DNA of 64,000 nucleotides from Novosphingobium mathurense (GCF_900168325.1 NZ_FVZE01000006.1:207012-271011), one strand, 5' to 3'. Shown: positions 46,410 to 54,518, numbered from the stretch's first letter. Translations and numbers: made by a program. The notes: a model not told the origin generated them from the letters alone.

Positions 46410-46643
46410 GTGAAACTACTCAAGTGGGCCGTTGGCGGCGCCGGCGCTTACGCGATCTACAAGTACTCGATCGGTCGCAAGGCCAAGGGCGAAGACGTAT
46501 TCGTCTCCCCGGAAAAGGAGCTGGAGAAGATCGCCCGCAGCAGTGAACCCGAGGCTGCGGCACCGGCCAAGCCCAAGGCCAAGCGGACGGCCAAGCCCAA
46601 ATCGGCCGCTGCCAAGACGGCGGCCAAGCCTGCCAAGGAATAG
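46410..46643 (+). CDS. Small Lys/Ala-rich hypothetical protein
   Basis: A 77-residue protein with a short hydrophobic N-terminal stretch (VKLLKWAVGGAGAYAIYKY) and a Lys/Ala/Pro-rich tail (KPKAKRTAKPKSAAAKTAAK) that could bind nucleic acid or lipid head groups. GTG at 46410 with GAGGGGAC ahead is the best start. An ATG at 46380 is possible; the region back to 46308 looks non-coding. Function unknown. Confidence 0.6.
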   Translation: MKLLKWAVGGAGAYAIYKYSIGRKAKGEDVFVSPEKELEKIARSSEPEAAAPAKPKAKRTAKPKSAAAKTAAKPAKE

Positions 46644-46899
46644 CGGGCGATCCTGCGCAGGTGCGGGCTCCTGTGCGGGGCGGGGCCAAGTCTCCTCTCT
46701 CGAACAGTCTTGCCATCGCCGAAATGCGTGATCGTCGGGCCGTCGCTTGGCTGCGTTCTCGACCATTGCTTCGGTAATTCCCAAATCAACGACTTGTCCA
46801 CTTTAGCCCTGTACGGCCTTGATCCGCAGTCGTATTCTCGTGCAACAGAACTGCGCGAACGACGCTGGAAGTACTGAAGATAGTAAAGGGAGATTAATC

Positions 46900-48255
46900 A
46901 TGGCCGTCACCGACCACGTTGATTTCAACGCGTTTATGGAAGGCGTGAAGCGCCGTAATCCCTACCAGCCCGAGTTCGTTCAGGCCGTGCAGGAAGTTGC
47001 GGAAGACATCTTCGAATTTATCGCCGACAAGGAACAGTATCACGAACAGCAGATCCTGCGGCGCATTGCAGAGCCGGACCGCGTCGTCTCCTTCCGTGTC
47101 TGCTGGGAAGACGACAATGGCAACATCCGCGTCCAGCGCGGCTGGCGCGTCCAGAACAACAATGCCATCGGTCCCTACAAGGGCGGCCTGCGCTTCCATC
47201 CCAGCGTCAACGAAAGCGTCCTGAAGTTCCTCGCGTTCGAGCAGACCTTCAAGAATGCGCTGACCGGCCTGCCGATGGGCGGCGGCAAGGGCGGATCGAA
47301 TTTCAATCCGAAGGGCAAGTCGGTGCGCGAGATCATGCGCTTCTGCCAGTCCTTCATGACCGAACTTTATCGCCACATCGGCGCCGACGTCGACGTTCCT
47401 GCCGGCGATATCGGTGTGGGCGGGCGTGAGATTGGCTACATGTTCGGCCAGTACAAGCGCATCACCAACCACTTCACCGGGGTGCTGACCGGCAAGGGCC
47501 TCGAATATGGCGGTTCGCTGATCCGCCCGGAGGCGACCGGCTACGGCGCGGTCTATTTCCTCGGCGAAATGCTGGCGGCGCGCGGGCTCGATCTCGATGG
47601 CAAGATCGCGGTGATCTCGGGCTCGGGCAACGTGGCCACCCATGCGGCGGAGAAGATCGTCCACATGGGCGGCAAGCCGGTGACGCTTTCGGACTCGGGC
47701 GGGTTCATCTACGATCCCGACGGGCTGACCCTCGATAAGATCAACTGGGTCAAACACCACAAGACCCACCGCCGCGGCCGCATCAGCGAATACGTGGACG
47801 AGTTCAAGGGTGCATCGTATCACGAGGGCAAGACGCCGTGGAACGTCGCCTGCGATGTTGCGCTGCCCTGCGCGACGCAGAACGAACTCAACGGCGCGGA
47901 TGCCCGCGCGCTCGTCGCCAATGGCTGCATCGCCGTTTCGGAAGGTGCGAACATGCCCTCCGACCTCGAAGCGGTGCACGTCTTCAAGGACGCCAAGATC
48001 ATGTTCGCCCCGGGCAAGGCCGCCAATGCCGGCGGCGTGGCAGTGTCGGGCCTCGAAATGAGCCAGAATTCAGGCCGCCGTCCCTGGACCGAGGCCGAAT
48101 TGCAGCAGATGCTCAAGGACATCATGTCCGGCATCCATTCCCGCTGCCTGACTTACGGCGAACGCGGTGGCGGCTATGTCGATTATGTGCGCGGCGCAAA
48201 TATCGCCGGGTTCAAGAAGGTGGCCGATGCCATGCTGGCGTTCGGCGTGGTGTAA
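46900..48255 (+). CDS. gdhA: NADP-type glutamate dehydrogenase
   Basis: Reversible reductive amination of 2-oxoglutarate to glutamate. The 451-residue length matches the hexameric NADP family. The substrate Lys lies in GPYKGGLRFHP and LPMGGGKGGSNF; the dinucleotide-binding motif is SGSGNVA. The ATG at 46900 follows AAGGGAG. The 256 bp upstream appear to be non-coding and probably contain the promoter. Confidence 0.95.
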   Translation: MAVTDHVDFNAFMEGVKRRNPYQPEFVQAVQEVAEDIFEFIADKEQYHEQQILRRIAEPDRVVSFRVCWEDDNGNIRVQRGWRVQNNNAIGPYKGGLRFHPSVNESVLKFLAFEQTFKNALTGLPMGGGKGGSNFNPKGKSVREIMRFCQSFMTELYRHIGADVDVPAGDIGVGGREIGYMFGQYKRITNHFTGVLTGKGLEYGGSLIRPEATGYGAVYFLGEMLAARGLDLDGKIAVISGSGNVATHAAEKIVHMGGKPVTLSDSGGFIYDPDGLTLDKINWVKHHKTHRRGRISEYVDEFKGASYHEGKTPWNVACDVALPCATQNELNGADARALVANGCIAVSEGANMPSDLEAVHVFKDAKIMFAPGKAANAGGVAVSGLEMSQNSGRRPWTEAELQQMLKDIMSGIHSRCLTYGERGGGYVDYVRGANIAGFKKVADAMLAFGVV

Positions 48256-48271
48256 CAGGACTGGAGTGGGC

Positions 48272-48889
48272 ATGTCCGAAACGGTGCAGCCAGAAGGAAC
48301 CGCTTCGGACATGCCTGCCCGGCATGAGCCCGACCGCAGGCAGGCCGGGCTTTACGACGACAGGACCTATTCGGTGCACGCCATCCACATGGTGCGCACT
48401 GCGATGACCAATCATGCCGTGCTCAGCCAGATGGCCGATCACAAGGCGAATATCCTGATGGGCGTGACCTTCCTCGTGTTCACCCTGTCGGTGAGCGCGT
48501 TCGGCGGCGGCAATTACCGCGTCTCTCTGCTCATCCTCGTTCTTTCGGCCTTCCTGTCGGCGCTGTTCGCCATGGCGGCAGTGACGCCCAAGGTGACTCC
48601 GCCCAAGCTGTCCGACGATGAACTGGACAATCTTCTCTTCTTCGGGGTCTTTACCGGACTGCCGCAGGAGGAATTCATCGACCGCCTCATGCAACGGGCG
48701 GAAACCGATGGCCGGGTGCTGAGCACGATGCTGCGGGACATCTACCAGAACGGCGTGGTGCTCCAGCGCAAGAAGTACCGCTACCTGTCCTATGCCTTCC
48801 GCTCGTTCCGCATCGGCCTTGTCCTCGCCTTCGTCGCATTCGTGCTGGAGAATGCCGCAGAGATCCTCGGATTCGCTGCGCAAAGCTGA
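48272..48889 (+). CDS. Pycsar-effector-like (DUF5706) membrane protein
   Basis: A 205-residue protein with a conserved helix (VHAIHMVRTAMTNHAVLSQMADHKANILMG, about residues 35-64), two central membrane segments (about 63-82 and 87-105) and a C-terminal one (about 180-200). This matches the PycTM/DUF5706 effector family, which in Pycsar defence is triggered by cyclic pyrimidines and damages the membrane. No cyclase gene is adjacent; gdhA is 16 bp upstream. A housekeeping role is equally possible. Confidence 0.7.
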   Translation: MSETVQPEGTASDMPARHEPDRRQAGLYDDRTYSVHAIHMVRTAMTNHAVLSQMADHKANILMGVTFLVFTLSVSAFGGGNYRVSLLILVLSAFLSALFAMAAVTPKVTPPKLSDDELDNLLFFGVFTGLPQEEFIDRLMQRAETDGRVLSTMLRDIYQNGVVLQRKKYRYLSYAFRSFRIGLVLAFVAFVLENAAEILGFAAQS

Positions 48890-48999
48890 ATTAGGCGAAA
48901 TTTCCTCAATTCGTCGCAAAAATTCGCTTTGCGAAAAGCCATTTCAATCCAGTTGGTTGCGACGATATTTCAGAATTTTAATTCGCTTTGACCTCCCTA

Positions 49000-49015
49000 T
49001 ACGTGTGATTACGTA
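49000..49015. promoter_or_regulatory. TACGT-N6-ACGTA inverted repeat upstream of LuxR gene
   Basis: A perfect 5-bp-arm inverted repeat about 140 bp before the LuxR-type gene; the flanks extend it roughly to CTATACGT and ACGTAG. It is a plausible dimer site for the LuxR-type protein itself. Nothing else is evident in the 264-bp gap apart from a small TTCGC-TTT-GCGAA hairpin. Confidence 0.4.
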
Positions 49016-49153
49016 GTTGCCTAGGCTTACCTCGTCGAGATAACTCGAGATATAGCTAAATGGGGTGGGTGAACGTGGGAAGCGCTCCGACCGGTGCGGG
49101 CGGCGCCCCTGTTCGTCCAGCAAATCGGGCAAAAAAACAGGGGTCGACAATTA

Positions 49154-49756
49154 ATGTACCAAGGGAATTTCCACCTGTTTCTGGTGGATGAGAATCAGAA
49201 GCGCCGCGCGACGGTCAGTTACGAAATGTCGAAGCGCGGCATCTATATCGTTCCTTTCGAGGCGGTCGAGGAACTCGCATCCCGCTGGCCGGATGCCGGC
49301 ATGATCCTGATTGCGGACGATAACGGCAATATCTCGAAGCTGACCCATCTCATGCTGCAGATGGAAAAGTGGCTCCCCTTCGTCGCCTTCGCCGAAGATC
49401 CCACGACATCGCAGATCGTGCGCGCCGTGAACGAAGGCGCGGTAGGCTACAGCGACAGCCCGACCAACGTCGACGAATTCTGCAAGACGGTTGAGGAAGC
49501 GCGTGTCTCCATAGACCGCATCGGCCACATCCGCTCGCGTGCGATCCGGGCCAAGAAGTCGATAGAAAGCCTGACGCGCCGCGAAATGGAAGTGCTCGAA
49601 GGTCTCGCCCAGGGCCTGACCAACCGCGCCGTCGCCGAACAGCTCGCAATCAGCCACCGCACCGTGGAAATCCACCGCGCAAACCTGCTCACCAAGCTGG
49701 GCGACGTCGGCATCAACGCCGCCATCCGCCTCTTGATCGAGGCGCGCATCATCTGA
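49154..49756 (+). CDS. LuxR-type regulator with degenerate receiver
   Basis: A 200-residue protein with a receiver-like N-terminal half and a clear LuxR helix-turn-helix (SLTRREMEVLEGLAQGLTNR and HRTVEIHRANLL). The acidic start is DE, the phospho-acceptor strand is ILIADDNGN, and the usual conserved Lys is replaced (GAVGYSDSP). It may therefore act without phosphorylation or respond to another signal. ATG at 49154 chosen; upstream codons to 49094 look non-coding. It flanks the tRNA-Thr island. Confidence 0.85.
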   Translation: MYQGNFHLFLVDENQKRRATVSYEMSKRGIYIVPFEAVEELASRWPDAGMILIADDNGNISKLTHLMLQMEKWLPFVAFAEDPTTSQIVRAVNEGAVGYSDSPTNVDEFCKTVEEARVSIDRIGHIRSRAIRAKKSIESLTRREMEVLEGLAQGLTNRAVAEQLAISHRTVEIHRANLLTKLGDVGINAAIRLLIEARII

Positions 49757-49813
49757 ACCTGCGTGTCCGGGCGCCTGAAGAGGGGTGTACAGGCAACACG
49801 TGAATTCACGCAG

Positions 49814-49848
49814 GCCCGCTCGAACCGTCAGGTTTGGGCGGGCTTGTT
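49814..49848 (+). terminator. Terminator after the LuxR-type gene
   Basis: GCCCGC at 49814-49819 pairs with GCGGGC at 49838-49843; further inner pairs include TCGAACC with GGTTTGG (wobbles). TTGTT follows. It ends the core region just before the tRNA remnant. Confidence 0.7.
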
Positions 49849-49868
49849 CGTATTGGCGGAGAGAGAAG

Positions 49869-49914
49869 TGGTGCCGGCTACAGGATTCGAACCCGTGGCC
49901 CCCTGATTACAAAA
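49869..49914 (-). pseudogene. 3' fragment of tRNA-Thr(TGT): island attachment-site remnant
   Basis: On the minus strand this runs from the anticodon loop (TTTGTAA, anticodon TGT) through the 3' anticodon stem, the T-arm GGGTTCGAATCC and the acceptor strand GCCGGCACCA. The 5' half (acceptor strand, D-arm, 5' anticodon stem) is absent; the sequence diverges one base before the loop. This is the usual duplicated core left by tyrosine-integrase insertion into a tRNA 3' end. Confidence 0.85.
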
Positions 49915-49992
49915 TGGCCTTTGACTCTAAGCATTCTGGCGCAATTCGTCGCAACTCGACGTATGGATCGCAGAATTCAGCAGCCTGAGCCT

Positions 49993-50022
49993 TCGCAACC
50001 TGACGCAGCCTGTCGCAACCCG
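49993..50022. repeat. Three phased 10-bp repeats beside the attachment remnant
   Basis: TCGCAACCTG, ACGCAGCCTG and TCGCAACCCG lie end to end, and a fourth TCGCAAC is at 49949-49955. The one-helical-turn spacing and position about 80 bp inside the left edge fit arm-type integrase or excisionase sites. The 357-bp stretch 49757-50113 otherwise holds only the LuxR terminator and the tRNA remnant. Confidence 0.6.
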
Positions 50023-50113
50023 TAGCAGTCAAGCGCGGGCTCCTGGTACCCCACTGGGACCCCGTATTCCTAGCTGGTCTACACCCGATAGACGCAACGC
50101 AAATGCCATCGCG

Positions 50114-51103
50114 TCAAGCGCCTCGCAGCGTCCGATCGATCCAATCATCCAATTCTGAGCGATCAATTTTTCCGAGTAGGAAGCGATCGCGTTCGACGCG
50201 CTCCAGTGCACCTCGGGTCAAATAAGACGTCGTTACAATCATCGCTTTGCTTGCCTGATGTTCAAGTCGGGTGTCCGCAAGTTCTCTCACGAGCGATAGG
50301 CCAACCTTCCGATCGATTCGGTGCTTCTTGGCTTGCCAGACGGCTTTGAATAGCCCCGTGGCTCCAAGGTCCTTAATCGCTACCACGTCCACGCCACCAT
50401 CCTTTGATCCTCGCATCAACTCGACTTGGTAGCCATCTGCAGCCAGCATTTCTGAGATTAGATGCTCAAATTCCCGCCAGCTAAGGTCGTCGAGTGAGAT
50501 GAGTTTGCGTTGGACACGCTCGAGCAAGCCCACGCTCGGAGCAAACAATGCTAGACTGGACAGGGATGTCGGATCTGCCAAGGCTTCTGAGGTGAAGAAC
50601 TCAAGCCCAAACTCAAATCGACTATCGACAACTATCGGCGGCGTTGTAGCCGCAACGAACAGGGCTCGAGACCCGGGGAAGCGAGACAGGCCTTCTGCAG
50701 CTAAGGCATCCAAGCGGTCGGCGACCCATTCGACGTCTTCAAAAACCAAAAGGCAATGTGAGTCAGGCGGGACCGCATTCCAGATGCGTTCGGAGTCATG
50801 GCTAAGAGCCGAATAGGTTGTAGCCGCAAAGGCATGATTTTGTACTGTCAGATCGGGTGATATCGAATCAATTCTTGAGAATCTGTGGGTCCATTGGTCG
50901 GCGAGGGCGCGAGTGCCGGCGATGAGTAGGGCTTGATCAACTTTGCTTTGTTCGAGCAACTTCATTGCGGCGCATTGTGCAACAGTGGTTTTCCCAAAGC
51001 CCGGGGGTGCTACTAGCAAGCTGCGTGCATCGTCGCGGGCAAGGAAGTTGTCTAGAAATTCCGCCTGCTGTTTGGTCGGATTGAATGCCGGCTCGTTACG
51101 CAT
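50114..51103 (-). CDS. P-loop ATPase fused to Mrr-like nuclease
   Basis: A 329-residue protein. The N-terminal half is a helicase-type ATPase core (Walker A APPGFGKTT near residue 33; Walker B-like LLVFEDVEW near 119; ATT motif III-like near 152), only the first RecA-like domain. The C-terminal part is an Mrr-type restriction-endonuclease fold: LSWREFEHLISEMLAADGYQ, then GGVDVVAI and WQAKKH as the D-x-QxK active site. It probably cuts foreign DNA. It is the first gene inside the island. Confidence 0.75.
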   Translation of the reverse strand: MRNEPAFNPTKQQAEFLDNFLARDDARSLLVAPPGFGKTTVAQCAAMKLLEQSKVDQALLIAGTRALADQWTHRFSRIDSISPDLTVQNHAFAATTYSALSHDSERIWNAVPPDSHCLLVFEDVEWVADRLDALAAEGLSRFPGSRALFVAATTPPIVVDSRFEFGLEFFTSEALADPTSLSSLALFAPSVGLLERVQRKLISLDDLSWREFEHLISEMLAADGYQVELMRGSKDGGVDVVAIKDLGATGLFKAVWQAKKHRIDRKVGLSLVRELADTRLEHQASKAMIVTTSYLTRGALERVERDRFLLGKIDRSELDDWIDRTLRGA

Positions 51104-51379
51104 CGGGCTGCCCTAACCTTCAACTGCAAATTGACGAAGTGGGTAGGCCTTAGACATTTGATCAGTCTATCTGGCTTGAAGCGGCGCGCAAATATGATCG
51201 TTTTGAGCGGTGCGAATTTCTCTGGGTTTCGCGTTAAGTGGTCTCGCCACACCAATCTGGTCGAGTTTTCCGACTCAGAATCTCCATCACTGTTGCTCAC
51301 TGAAGCTCTGTCTTGACACCTGAACGCGTCTTACATAGAAATAGTGACGCCAAGTGAGGATTACAAAAGGAGATATGAT

Positions 51380-51889
51380 ATGAGTGAGCCTATCTTGGGC
51401 ATTCCCCTTGCCGACATTAAGTCCTTCTCGAAGGAAGTGCAGGCCGAGCTCATGGCCTATTACCGTCTGCGGATCGGCGTTGACGTGGAGCCTCATGCCA
51501 CAGCTACGTCAAATGCGGTCTCTGTCGAGGACAACGTATTAGAGGGTCCCGCAGACCTTACAGTCGCGTTCGCGCGCAAACTCATCGCAGAGCCAATTCA
51601 CCCGAAGACATTGGCAGTGCTGCGAGCAATCGCAGCAAGTCCGTCGCCAGTGTTCCAATTCGCCGACGCTTTGGCGGCAGCACCAAACGCAACAACTTAC
51701 CGGGACATTCGCGGGACATGGTCGGGCATCACGCGCCGAACGCGCAATATCCTAAACGATCCGGATGCGGACCTGATCTGGTGGGAAGGCGAACCTGTTT
51801 ATAGCGACGATGGGACGTACATCGACCAGCAGGGACGGGTTTCGCAGCTGACACATCAATCATTGCAAACTGCTCTTGGCATCCGCTGA
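51380..51889 (+). CDS. Hypothetical island protein (pair, first)
   Basis: A 169-residue soluble protein not assigned to a family. The C-terminal half has a DUF-like look with WSGITRRTRNILNDPDADLIWWEG. A strong AAAAGGAG site lies 8 nt before the ATG at 51380. It is followed by the next gene after 19 bp, and both may form a functional pair. The 276 bp between this gene and the ATPase-Mrr gene contain no convincing gene. Confidence 0.65.
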   Translation: MSEPILGIPLADIKSFSKEVQAELMAYYRLRIGVDVEPHATATSNAVSVEDNVLEGPADLTVAFARKLIAEPIHPKTLAVLRAIAASPSPVFQFADALAAAPNATTYRDIRGTWSGITRRTRNILNDPDADLIWWEGEPVYSDDGTYIDQQGRVSQLTHQSLQTALGIR

Positions 51890-51908
51890 GTGGGAAGAGG
51901 ATACCGTC

Positions 51909-52484
51909 ATGCCAACTTACAATGATCCTATCCGGCATCGCCAATTCGTTATCAAAGCAATGGCTGCGCAGGGTGGCTGGAGGGCACGCGCACTGCGGGG
52001 GCTGAATATTGCCAGCCCGACGTTTGACGCAGCGGACCGCATGCTCGCGATTGAAGCGGTTCGCGCCTACCTTGACGGCGAAGCCGAGAAGCGTCGGACC
52101 GCTCGTGGTCCAGACGGTGTTCCGGCGGCGTTAGAGTTCGCAGAAGCATTCGAGCAAATTGCAATCACTGACGGCCAGAAAGCTATGCTCGACGCCCACC
52201 TGGCTGCGCCTGGCCACATCTTGACGGCGACTCAGTTGGCCCATGCGGCAGGTTATGCGAGCTACGAAGCCGCGAATGCGCAATATGGATTGCTAGCACG
52301 GGCTTTGGCCGAAGAGTTGGAGTGGACTCCTGCGGAGCAGGGCCCTGACGGACATCCTATTTGGACGTTCACGCTTGCGACTGAGGGTTCAGATGACGAA
52401 GCTCCGGTGGTTGCGCTCGGTGACCGCGCTGAATGGCGCTGGAGGCTTCGGCCTCAGGTGGTTGAAGCGCTGTCTAAGCGCTAA
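51909..52484 (+). CDS. Hypothetical island protein (pair, second)
   Basis: A 191-residue soluble protein. The middle block (HILTATQLAHAAGYASYEA, then NAQYGLLARALAEEL) resembles a helical domain often found attached to HNH-type restriction nucleases, but no HNH motif is present here. It starts with ATG at 51909 after GGGAAGAGG. It could be a DNA-binding specificity partner or a regulator; the function is unknown. Confidence 0.6.
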   Translation: MPTYNDPIRHRQFVIKAMAAQGGWRARALRGLNIASPTFDAADRMLAIEAVRAYLDGEAEKRRTARGPDGVPAALEFAEAFEQIAITDGQKAMLDAHLAAPGHILTATQLAHAAGYASYEAANAQYGLLARALAEELEWTPAEQGPDGHPIWTFTLATEGSDDEAPVVALGDRAEWRWRLRPQVVEALSKR

Positions 52485-52622
52485 CGCGATCGCCATGGAT
52501 CTGTGGAGTTTAACATAACGTCCGTTCTCATTCCGACGTGGTCGTATCGATGAGATTGCTCTGAGCCGTGAATTTCCTCCAGTGCAATAGCGCTTCAGCC
52601 TCAGATGCAGCTTGGATGCATG

Positions 52623-53267
52623 TCAGTTCGGCTCCAAGTGCAAGTTCGAAGTTTCCGGGACCGCATCGGCCTCGCGTCGTAGCAACGTACGGATCGCGCC
52701 GCTCGCTGGCAGAAAAGCAACATCGTAGGACAGAGCATGCCAATCGATGTCCTCCCGGGCACCGAGCTGGTCCTGATGTAGCTTGTCCCGGATCGTTAGC
52801 GTCCGCTCGACGGCGTCCCGCAGGCCGTGCTCACCGGTCTCATCGTAGACTGCGCACAAGGCGGGTAGCCACTGGCCTCGGTTGATCCGTCGGGCATCGG
52901 CCCCGTCATGGCCGTTTTGGCGAAGCCAATGCCCTGAGCCCAGTCCTTCAAATACCGAGAACGCCGCGACGCAGAACTCCATAATCAGGTTTTGAAAGTA
53001 TGGTTCAAACAGAACCGGCCGCTCGTTTAGGCCGCGATGGTGGTGCGGATTGATGAGAGCGGCTTTCAGCTCAAGGCCAACGAGAAGGTGCTTAAGGTTC
53101 GATTTGAGCCTCCGCCGGACCTCGCGGTCTAGTTCTGCTGGAATGTTGCGGCTCAGCCAGCCTACCCATTGGTTGGATTCGGAAAGGACAGTGTAGCCGC
53201 CTGGCCGCTCCTGCGGCCGCGTAATGAACAGCATCTTATCGTTTCTCCATATCGGATCGACCTTCAA
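52623..53267 (-). CDS. Unknown protein, third gene of nuclease operon
   Basis: A 214-residue, probably mostly helical protein (FQNLIMEFCVAAFSVFEGLG, then ADARRINRGQWLPAL and RDAVERTLTIRDKLHQD). No family recognised and no complete catalytic motif seen. Its start overlaps the preceding gene's end by 32 bp, so the two are tightly co-translated. It may be an effector or structural partner of the nuclease-like proteins. Confidence 0.65.
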   Translation of the reverse strand: MKVDPIWRNDKMLFITRPQERPGGYTVLSESNQWVGWLSRNIPAELDREVRRRLKSNLKHLLVGLELKAALINPHHHRGLNERPVLFEPYFQNLIMEFCVAAFSVFEGLGSGHWLRQNGHDGADARRINRGQWLPALCAVYDETGEHGLRDAVERTLTIRDKLHQDQLGAREDIDWHALSYDVAFLPASGAIRTLLRREADAVPETSNLHLEPN

Positions 53268-53922
53268 CCTTGGGAAAGACCTCGATGATGTAGCGGCTCA
53301 TACTGTGTCTTTTCCCAAGCCCCATCAAATGAAAAGCGACATCATAAGCGGCTTGCCACGTTTCGGGCGTTGATGGCCCCTTCATGTCTGCGTCGTTCAA
53401 GAAATTGACGAGAACGAGGTACGCGGGAACGCCCTGATCCCTCAAAAAATGCAGATGGGCCATTCGGTTACCTCGCTGATAGAAGTAGTCAGTCCACGGT
53501 GCCCGATTGGGTTTTGCTCCCAGTCTGTCGGCGCAGGCGGATAGTGCATCGGCAATTCTTTTGCGCGATGCCTCGCTGGCGCTAGTTCCCGGAGAACACG
53601 TCTCGCCAACGTGTGCTTTGGCCTCGACGAGCAAGACCGCCCCACGATCGGAAACCCCCAGCGCATCCCATTGAGGGCCACGATCGGGCCAAAAGTCACT
53701 AAGGGCCGGCCGCAGGTTGCCTAGGCCGATAAGGTCGAGAAAGTCGCCGTCGCGATACTCTGCGAAATCGTCGTTCTCCAAGGGTGAGCGCCAATCTATG
53801 CGTGCAGCTCCAGGCAGTCTTGCGAGCACAGGTCCGTCGAGTGACGCCCACCGCTCATTTACCGCCTGCTGAATCCATTTCAGGCTACCTTTTTGGCCGC
53901 GAGGCTGGATCACACGCGTCAC
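53236..53922 (-). CDS. PD-(D/E)XK-like protein, second gene of nuclease operon
   Basis: A 228-residue protein with a nuclease-like signature in the middle: PQWDALGVS, then LLVEAKAHVGE, matching D-Xn-(D/E)XK. Flanking conserved-looking blocks are KGSLKWIQQAVNERW at the N-terminus and YFYQRGNRMAHLHFLRDQG. It overlaps the upstream gene by 4 bp (ATGA) and the downstream gene by 32 bp. It probably acts on DNA or RNA, possibly in defence. Confidence 0.7.
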   Translation of the reverse strand: MTRVIQPRGQKGSLKWIQQAVNERWASLDGPVLARLPGAARIDWRSPLENDDFAEYRDGDFLDLIGLGNLRPALSDFWPDRGPQWDALGVSDRGAVLLVEAKAHVGETCSPGTSASEASRKRIADALSACADRLGAKPNRAPWTDYFYQRGNRMAHLHFLRDQGVPAYLVLVNFLNDADMKGPSTPETWQAAYDVAFHLMGLGKRHSMSRYIIEVFPKVEGRSDMEKR

Positions 53923-54443
53923 AACGCGGCTTCCAATGCAGAAGCGCTTGGTACGAGCTGGGAGGCACCAGGTTGCGACGCGCCAAAATGGGTAGCGAGC
54001 TGGAGGGTGCGAAGGAGCGGCAGGCCCGATGGCACCGCAGATTTCTCTGGCCGGAAGTTCTTGAGGTGGCTTGTGACCTCGCAGATGAAATCCGCCACTC
54101 GGACTACCCGCCCGCCACCGACTTCAGATCTTGCGCCTCCCGCCATTAGAAAGAGGCCGACCTGGTCCAATTCGGTTGGGAGATCTAAGCCGCTAAACAG
54201 CGAAGGCACATATTGCCGGCCTCGTTCAAATTTGGCAGAAAAGCGCCGTTCGCGTTCGGACCATGAGTCCGCGTCTAGCGAGCATTCGACATGGATGAGG
54301 TGGCGTGTCGTCGGGTTAATGCCCACGATATCGAGTTCGCCCTCGTATCCGCCCTTTTCGCGCCGGCCGACTAGCACCGATTGGCGCACAAAGTAGCCCC
54401 GATACTCGAGCCATTCGGCAGTTAGTTGCTCAAGATGGTTCAC
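53919..54443 (-). CDS. RecB/YraN-like nuclease-fold protein, first gene of nuclease operon
   Basis: A 174-residue protein: N-terminal helix LTAEWLEYRGYFVRQSV, then GYEGELDIVGIN and LIHVECSLDADSW, a PD-(D/E)XK-like pattern in which the usual Lys is replaced (ECS). This may be an inactive or altered nuclease. The GTG at 54443 (with GGGGG upstream) gives a family-like N-terminus; the frame continues to 54629 but that part overlaps the divergent nuclease gene's promoter. It leads the three-gene operon. Confidence 0.65.
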   Translation of the reverse strand: MNHLEQLTAEWLEYRGYFVRQSVLVGRREKGGYEGELDIVGINPTTRHLIHVECSLDADSWSERERRFSAKFERGRQYVPSLFSGLDLPTELDQVGLFLMAGGARSEVGGGRVVRVADFICEVTSHLKNFRPEKSAVPSGLPLLRTLQLATHFGASQPGASQLVPSASALEAAL

Positions 54444-54518
54444 GTACCCCCGCTTTCTCGGAATGCAGTTTGAATGCCCCTTGCGTGTCATATTGGATTG
54501 CAGGAAAGTATTTGTGCA

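Noticed and set aside
49869..49914. An intact tRNA-Thr gene
   Set aside because: Only the 3' half is present; upstream bases do not form a D-arm or the 5' acceptor strand.
49949..50022. A short CRISPR array
   Set aside because: The repeats are 10 bp and contiguous with no unique spacers, and no cas genes are present; they fit recombinase arm sites better.
49785..50025. Small plus-strand frames across the tRNA remnant
   Set aside because: They have no ribosome site, run through the terminator and tRNA sequence, and their composition is not protein-like.
52770..52815. A HEPN ribonuclease motif in the third gene of the nuclease operon
   Set aside because: The candidate RDKLH has the wrong spacing for the Rx4-6H motif, and no other HEPN feature was seen.
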